Virus record (IMG/VR): IMGVR_UViG_3300031669_000191
Span: 1 to 27,944 of that record
Strand: one strand, 5' to 3'
Length of the DNA: 27,944 nt
From: a virus
Shown: positions 23,975 to 27,944 of the stretch, piece by piece
Layout: each line of letters begins with the position of its first letter
Numbering within the stretch: position 1 is the stretch's first letter
The notes under the pieces: generated by a model
Database searches by the model: none
What the model was told of the DNA's origin: nothing
Seen by the model: only the letters and a program-made list of their open reading frames with translations
Position numbers and translations under genes: made by a program

Positions 23975-23975
23975 T

Positions 23976-26900
23976 ATGCCAAATTATTATAGATTTGAAC
24001 AGCAATTTTTCCAATATTTCCAAAATTTGGAAAGAAATATTAAGGCTATGCCTCTCTATTTAGGTGCAGGTAGCGGTGCTGGAGGTACTATTGTTGGACA
24101 ACTTCCACAAATTAGGGTTTCATATGACTACGAAGAATTAGCCACTAATACTACATCTGGAGCACCTAGTTTATTAGATAATCTTAATCATATTAGATAT
24201 GATATAGAAACACTACAAGATGCTTATCTAAGTGGATCAGGCTCTGGAGCAGGATTAACCCAAGGTCATATTATTTATGATGAAGAAATTGAATTAACAC
24301 AAAGAGAGAAATTAACTTTAAGTGGTGCAGGAGTTACTATTGTTGATAATGAATCTAATGATTCAACTGATATATTCTTAGAATCTGTTCTATCATTTCC
24401 TGAGCTAACAGATACTCCTAGTGGGTCTTATGTAACAGAATCTGGTAAATATATAAAAGTTAATTCAGATGGAACAGAATTAGAATATGGAACTCCTCCA
24501 GTATGGGGAAATACAATTTTAAGGTTGGATGGTGAAGGGGAAGTTACTGAACAATACGATGCTGATGAACCTGGATTAAGAAGTGCTTTAGATGATTCAG
24601 CAAGTGGAGATGTTATATTATTACCACCAAAAACAATTACAATAGTCAATGATGGCATAATAGCAAATGGTACAGGTGCTTTAGTTGTTCCTGATGGTGT
24701 TTGTATTAAAGGAATGGATAGAGAAAAAACAGTAATCTATGCTGATATTTCTACTGCAACAGCTAGTAGTAGGTGTTTAATCTTTATGGAAGGTAGTTCT
24801 GATCTAGACAATTTAACTGTTAATTACACTAGAAGTACAAATGCTGGACATCTTGCCTATGCTATTTATAGGACAATAGATTCGGGATCAAATACTGGTG
24901 TTACTTTTGCAGATGTAACGGTTGTAGCAACTGGAGTACGTGTAAGTGGAGTACATGCACAAATTTATAACGACTCAAATAAAATACGTGTACCAGTTGA
25001 TAATTGTTGTTTTATGGTATACGGTGGGGCTGGTTCATTAAATAAATTAAAAGGGTATTCTAGTACTGGTCGTGAGCCAATTATTATAAGAGATAGTGTT
25101 TTTTATACTGATGATTCTTCTGTAGAAAGTGGAACAACTTCTGTAACTATATATGGATTAAAAGTAGAAAGTAATAGTTATGTAGATAATAAAATAATAT
25201 TAGAAAATTGTAGAACTTATTCTCATATAACTGACCCATTTAATGAATATATTTATACACGTTCTTACGGATTATTTGGAAGTGATTTTAATTATACTCT
25301 AAATAATTGTACATCTTTTGCAATAAGTGATAGTGATTGTAGTTATGCAGGAGCACTTGGTATAAATATTACTAATTATTCCACATTAGGTGGAAAAATA
25401 AATGACTGTATTGCAATTGCTACATCAAATGCAACATTAATAGGAAATGAGACCACAGACTATGTTACCTATCCTACATATGGACTCTCACCTGGAAGTT
25501 CTATTGTAGAGGGTGGTTATTTTGAAGGTATTGATAATAATGTAGGTAAGGCTTTAGGTATTCATCTTTCTTTATCCGATGCCTATATTTATAATACAGT
25601 AGCTAAGGGTGATGATGGAGATATTTACATTTATAGGGCTAATTATGTTTATCTATATGGATGTCAATATGATACAATAACTAAACATAGTGCTCCCCCA
25701 AGTGGTTCACAAACCGTAGTATATTTACAGGGGGATAGAAGTGCATACGGAGTAGAAGATTATCATGCATCAGATATAGAAAATGATATTTTAACCAGAC
25801 ATTTACCTCTACCGACTATTTCTGGCTATGTTGCTGTATCCACAGGAAGCAAATGGATATTAGATCAAGTAAGTGGGGCTGGTGGGGGAGTAGATACTTT
25901 TCTAGAATTAACTGATGCACCTTCTTCATATGTAGGAGAGGGTAATAAAATAATTGCAGTTAAGAACACAGAAGATGGGTTGGAATTTATAGTTCAAAGT
26001 GGTGCTGGTTCGGGGGCTGGTGCAAGTACTTTATTAGAACTAACAGATACTCCTTCCTTATACACTGGTGAAATTGGGAAAGTTTTAGTAGTGAATGAAA
26101 CTGAAGATGGTATGGAATTTACTACTATGAGTGGAGCAGGGGCTTCTGAATTTATAGAACTAATAGATACACCTTCTAGTTATGCAGGTCAAGCTGGTAA
26201 GTCTGTGGTGGTTGCTTCTGGTGAGACTGGATTAGAATTTACTGCAATAAGTGGAGCAGGAGGAGCTTCAGATTTTGTGGATTTGGGTGATACCCCATCT
26301 AGTTATTCAGGAGAAGGTAATAAATATTTAGTTGTTAGTAATGAAGAAGATGCAGTTGGATTTACAAATTTACCTGCTGACTTAATAAGCGGAGCAGGAA
26401 CAGATAAATACATTGCCGTCTTTAATGGTCCTACATCTATTGCTGGCGATAGTGGTCTCCAGTGGGATGGAACAATACTAACAATCAACTCTGGATTGAT
26501 TGTTAATGAGGTTGGTGATGACGTAGATAGTAGGTTTGAAGGCAGTACAGATGAAAATCTATGGTATTTAGATGCTGGAAATAACAGGATTGGCATTGGA
26601 ACTCCAAGCCCTGCACACTCCCTTGATATTCAACAAGTTTGGGGAGCATTACGTGTTAAATCTACAACCGCCACCAACATGGCACAGATATATGCTTCTA
26701 ACGCAGCAGGAGGTGGAACACAGATTGCTAAAGAAGGCAGTGCGGGTGGTCATGCGCTTACTGGTTCAATTCCATATGCATCAATTTTAGCTACAAGCGG
26801 TAATTATCCTCTCCAGTATGGTATTGATAACGTAATTGTATCAACATGGTATAAAGATCATAGAATCGGTTTTGGATTAGTTCCAACCGCAAACATGGAA

Positions 26901-27902
26901 GGATTGTCAATTGAAGCAGGACTTTTAACTCTTAAAGAGAGAGCAACTCCAACCGCTGATGCTAACTACGGGAAAATATATACAAAAGATGATAATGATC
27001 TCTATTTTCAAGATGGAGAAGGGGTAGAGCATAATGTTAGTAGTGGTGCTGGAGGAGGAGTTGATACTTTCCTGGAATTAACTGATACTCCAGCAGATTA
27101 TACAGACCAAGCAGGTAAATATACAATAGTTAATGAAAGTGAAGATGCACTAGAATTTGTCACTCTTAGTGGATATGTTGATACCTTATTAGAATTAAAT
27201 GACACACCTGCCACTTATAGTGGAGCTAGTGGACAATCCTTAGTAGTAACTTCAGGAGAAGATGGAATTGAGTTTGTTACTATAAGTGGTGGTGGTGGTG
27301 TAGAAACCTTCTTAGAATTAACTGATACTCCTGCGGACTATACAGATCAGGCAGGTAAAGTTGTTGTAGTTAATGTAGGTGAAGATGCACTAGAGTTTGT
27401 TGAACCTTCAAGTGGAGGATCAGTTTCAACCTTATTGATATTTACGGCATTACATGCCGAATTACCAGCTACTAATTTTGCTACATTTGATACTAGAAAC
27501 CTGCACGCTGTTTTAGATTTTGATGATACAACTGATGAATCAGCGATTTTTTCTGCGATCCTACCACGATCATATGCAGAAGGTGGACTTAAAGTTTGGA
27601 TTCATTTTTGTATGGAAACGGCTACCTCAGATAATGTGATCTGGAATGTTGCATTTGAAAGGATAGGAGAAGTTCTAGATATTGACGGGGATAGTTTTGC
27701 AGCTGCTCAATCATCTGGTGCAATAACTGTACCTGGAACGTGTGGATTGGTTGAAATGTCTAGTATTTCATTTACAGATGGAGCACAAATTGATAGTTTA
27801 GAGGCAGGAGAAGGCTTCCGCATGATGGTAACTCGTGATGCTACCACAGATACAGCAGCGGATGATGCAGAAATTCTCTACATTGAGATCGAGGCAATAT
27901 AA
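23976..27902 (+). CDS. Modular tail fibre/spike with beta-helix and TDTP repeats
   Basis: This 1308-residue protein is built from modules. Residues 1 to about 140 form an N-terminal attachment part with Gly/Ser-Ala linkers. Residues about 178-615 look like a right-handed beta-helix of the pectate-lyase/tailspike type (RSALDDSASGDVILLPPK near its start, then many short strands with Asn/Cys turns such as IILENCRTY and YTLNNCTSF). Eight repeats of FLELTDTPxSYxGxxGKxxVVN type occur: one at 141-171, four at 642-796 and three at 1032-1141. Between the last two sets lies a domain with NRIGIGTPSPAHSLDI. Residues about 1149-1308 form a beta-rich end domain (NLHAVLDFDDTTDESAIFSA to EILYIEIEAI). The likely role is host recognition, perhaps with polysaccharide binding or cleavage by the helix; I see no confident catalytic residues. 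Its stop overlaps the next ATG. Confidence 0.7.
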   Translation: MPNYYRFEQQFFQYFQNLERNIKAMPLYLGAGSGAGGTIVGQLPQIRVSYDYEELATNTTSGAPSLLDNLNHIRYDIETLQDAYLSGSGSGAGLTQGHIIYDEEIELTQREKLTLSGAGVTIVDNESNDSTDIFLESVLSFPELTDTPSGSYVTESGKYIKVNSDGTELEYGTPPVWGNTILRLDGEGEVTEQYDADEPGLRSALDDSASGDVILLPPKTITIVNDGIIANGTGALVVPDGVCIKGMDREKTVIYADISTATASSRCLIFMEGSSDLDNLTVNYTRSTNAGHLAYAIYRTIDSGSNTGVTFADVTVVATGVRVSGVHAQIYNDSNKIRVPVDNCCFMVYGGAGSLNKLKGYSSTGREPIIIRDSVFYTDDSSVESGTTSVTIYGLKVESNSYVDNKIILENCRTYSHITDPFNEYIYTRSYGLFGSDFNYTLNNCTSFAISDSDCSYAGALGINITNYSTLGGKINDCIAIATSNATLIGNETTDYVTYPTYGLSPGSSIVEGGYFEGIDNNVGKALGIHLSLSDAYIYNTVAKGDDGDIYIYRANYVYLYGCQYDTITKHSAPPSGSQTVVYLQGDRSAYGVEDYHASDIENDILTRHLPLPTISGYVAVSTGSKWILDQVSGAGGGVDTFLELTDAPSSYVGEGNKIIAVKNTEDGLEFIVQSGAGSGAGASTLLELTDTPSLYTGEIGKVLVVNETEDGMEFTTMSGAGASEFIELIDTPSSYAGQAGKSVVVASGETGLEFTAISGAGGASDFVDLGDTPSSYSGEGNKYLVVSNEEDAVGFTNLPADLISGAGTDKYIAVFNGPTSIAGDSGLQWDGTILTINSGLIVNEVGDDVDSRFEGSTDENLWYLDAGNNRIGIGTPSPAHSLDIQQVWGALRVKSTTATNMAQIYASNAAGGGTQIAKEGSAGGHALTGSIPYASILATSGNYPLQYGIDNVIVSTWYKDHRIGFGLVPTANMEGLSIEAGLLTLKERATPTADANYGKIYTKDDNDLYFQDGEGVEHNVSSGAGGGVDTFLELTDTPADYTDQAGKYTIVNESEDALEFVTLSGYVDTLLELNDTPATYSGASGQSLVVTSGEDGIEFVTISGGGGVETFLELTDTPADYTDQAGKVVVVNVGEDALEFVEPSSGGSVSTLLIFTALHAELPATNFATFDTRNLHAVLDFDDTTDESAIFSAILPRSYAEGGLKVWIHFCMETATSDNVIWNVAFERIGEVLDIDGDSFAAAQSSGAITVPGTCGLVEMSSISFTDGAQIDSLEAGEGFRMMVTRDATTDTAADDAEILYIEIEAI
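24396..24488 (+). repeat. TDTP repeat, first copy, before the beta-helix
   Basis: A single 31-codon unit starting FPELTDTPSGSYVTESGKYI and ending TELEY matches the repeats found later in the same gene. It sits immediately before the beta-helix, so this unit is used as a connector on both sides of the helix. Confidence 0.65.
25899..26363 (+). repeat. Four TDTP repeats with SGAG linkers
   Basis: Four units of about 30 residues follow the pattern FLELTDxPSSYxGxxxKxxxV...EDGLEF. They are separated by Gly/Ser-Ala linkers such as SGAGSGAGAS. Copies begin FLELTDAPSSY, LLELTDTPSLY, FIELIDTPSSY and FVDLGDTPSSY. They form the shaft after the beta-helix. Confidence 0.75.
27069..27398 (+). repeat. Three TDTP repeats before the C-terminal domain
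   Basis: Three units begin FLELTDTPADY, LLELNDTPATY and FLELTDTPADY. The first and third share the string FLELTDTPADYTDQAGK exactly, so they are recent copies of each other, with a more divergent unit between them. Confidence 0.75.
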
Positions 27903-27944
27903 TGTCTAAAGGTGTATTTTCAACATCAAATCACTATTATGGAA
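27902..27944 (+). CDS. Start of the next gene (cut by window end)
   Basis: An ATG overlapping the preceding TAA (TAATG at 27900-27904) opens a frame that continues to the window end as MSKGVFSTSNHYYG. The same overlap style is used for several genes here, supporting a real start. Only 14 residues are visible, so nothing can be said about function beyond likely co-translation with the fibre gene. Confidence 0.5.
   Translation, partial: MSKGVFSTSNHYYG

Overview
This window is the virion-structure region of a tailed double-stranded DNA phage (class Caudoviricetes) or a prophage of the same type. All 24 genes I support lie on the + strand. They are tightly packed, often with TAATG or ATGA stop/start overlaps, and follow the usual order DNA packaging, head, neck, tail tube, tape measure, tail tip, fibre. 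The tail-tube / tail-chaperone / tape-measure order with no sheath gene indicates a long, non-contractile siphovirus-type tail. The DNA is AT-rich (about 23-30% G+C in lines I counted by hand, with patches near 43-45%). The Shine-Dalgarno sites are strong (AGGAGG types), which is compatible with a low-GC Gram-positive host but does not prove one. I see no tRNA, integrase, CRISPR array or insertion sequence.

Layout. 1-744: C-terminal nuclease part of the large terminase, cut by the window edge. 746-2239: portal. 2240-2340: a short gap with an extended -10 promoter. 2341-4873: maturation protease fused to a coiled-coil scaffold, a decoration-like protein, and the major capsid protein. 4874-4978: hairpin. 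4979-7060: one unknown protein and two virion-surface proteins that share an N-terminal peptide but have different outer domains. 7065-11224: neck and connector genes (head-tail adaptor, Cys4 head-closure candidate, gp10-like candidate, tail terminator), interrupted by a GT-B glycosyltransferase at 7599-8765. 11238-12422: a tail-tube protein with a duplicated tube domain, followed by a strong hairpin. 12532-13523: tail-assembly chaperone pair joined by a predicted -1 frameshift at A AAA AAA. 13525-18948: an 1807-residue tape measure. 18959-23974: tail-tip genes, including two hub-like paralogs in tandem, the second carrying a large propeller-like extension. 23976-27902: a 1308-residue modular fibre/spike. 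From 27902: the start of one more gene.

How it fits together. Terminase and portal load DNA into a capsid built on the protease/scaffold fusion and then matured. The decoration proteins coat the shell. The adaptor, closure and terminator proteins join head to tail. The chaperones load tube subunits around the tape measure. The hub, propeller and spike proteins form the host-contact end. The glycosyltransferase may modify a virion protein or a host glycan. I found no clearly new stand-alone system. The most interesting points are the frameshift signal with its possible RNA fold, the duplicated tube protein, the paired surface proteins with a shared N-terminal tag, and the glycosyltransferase placed among neck genes.
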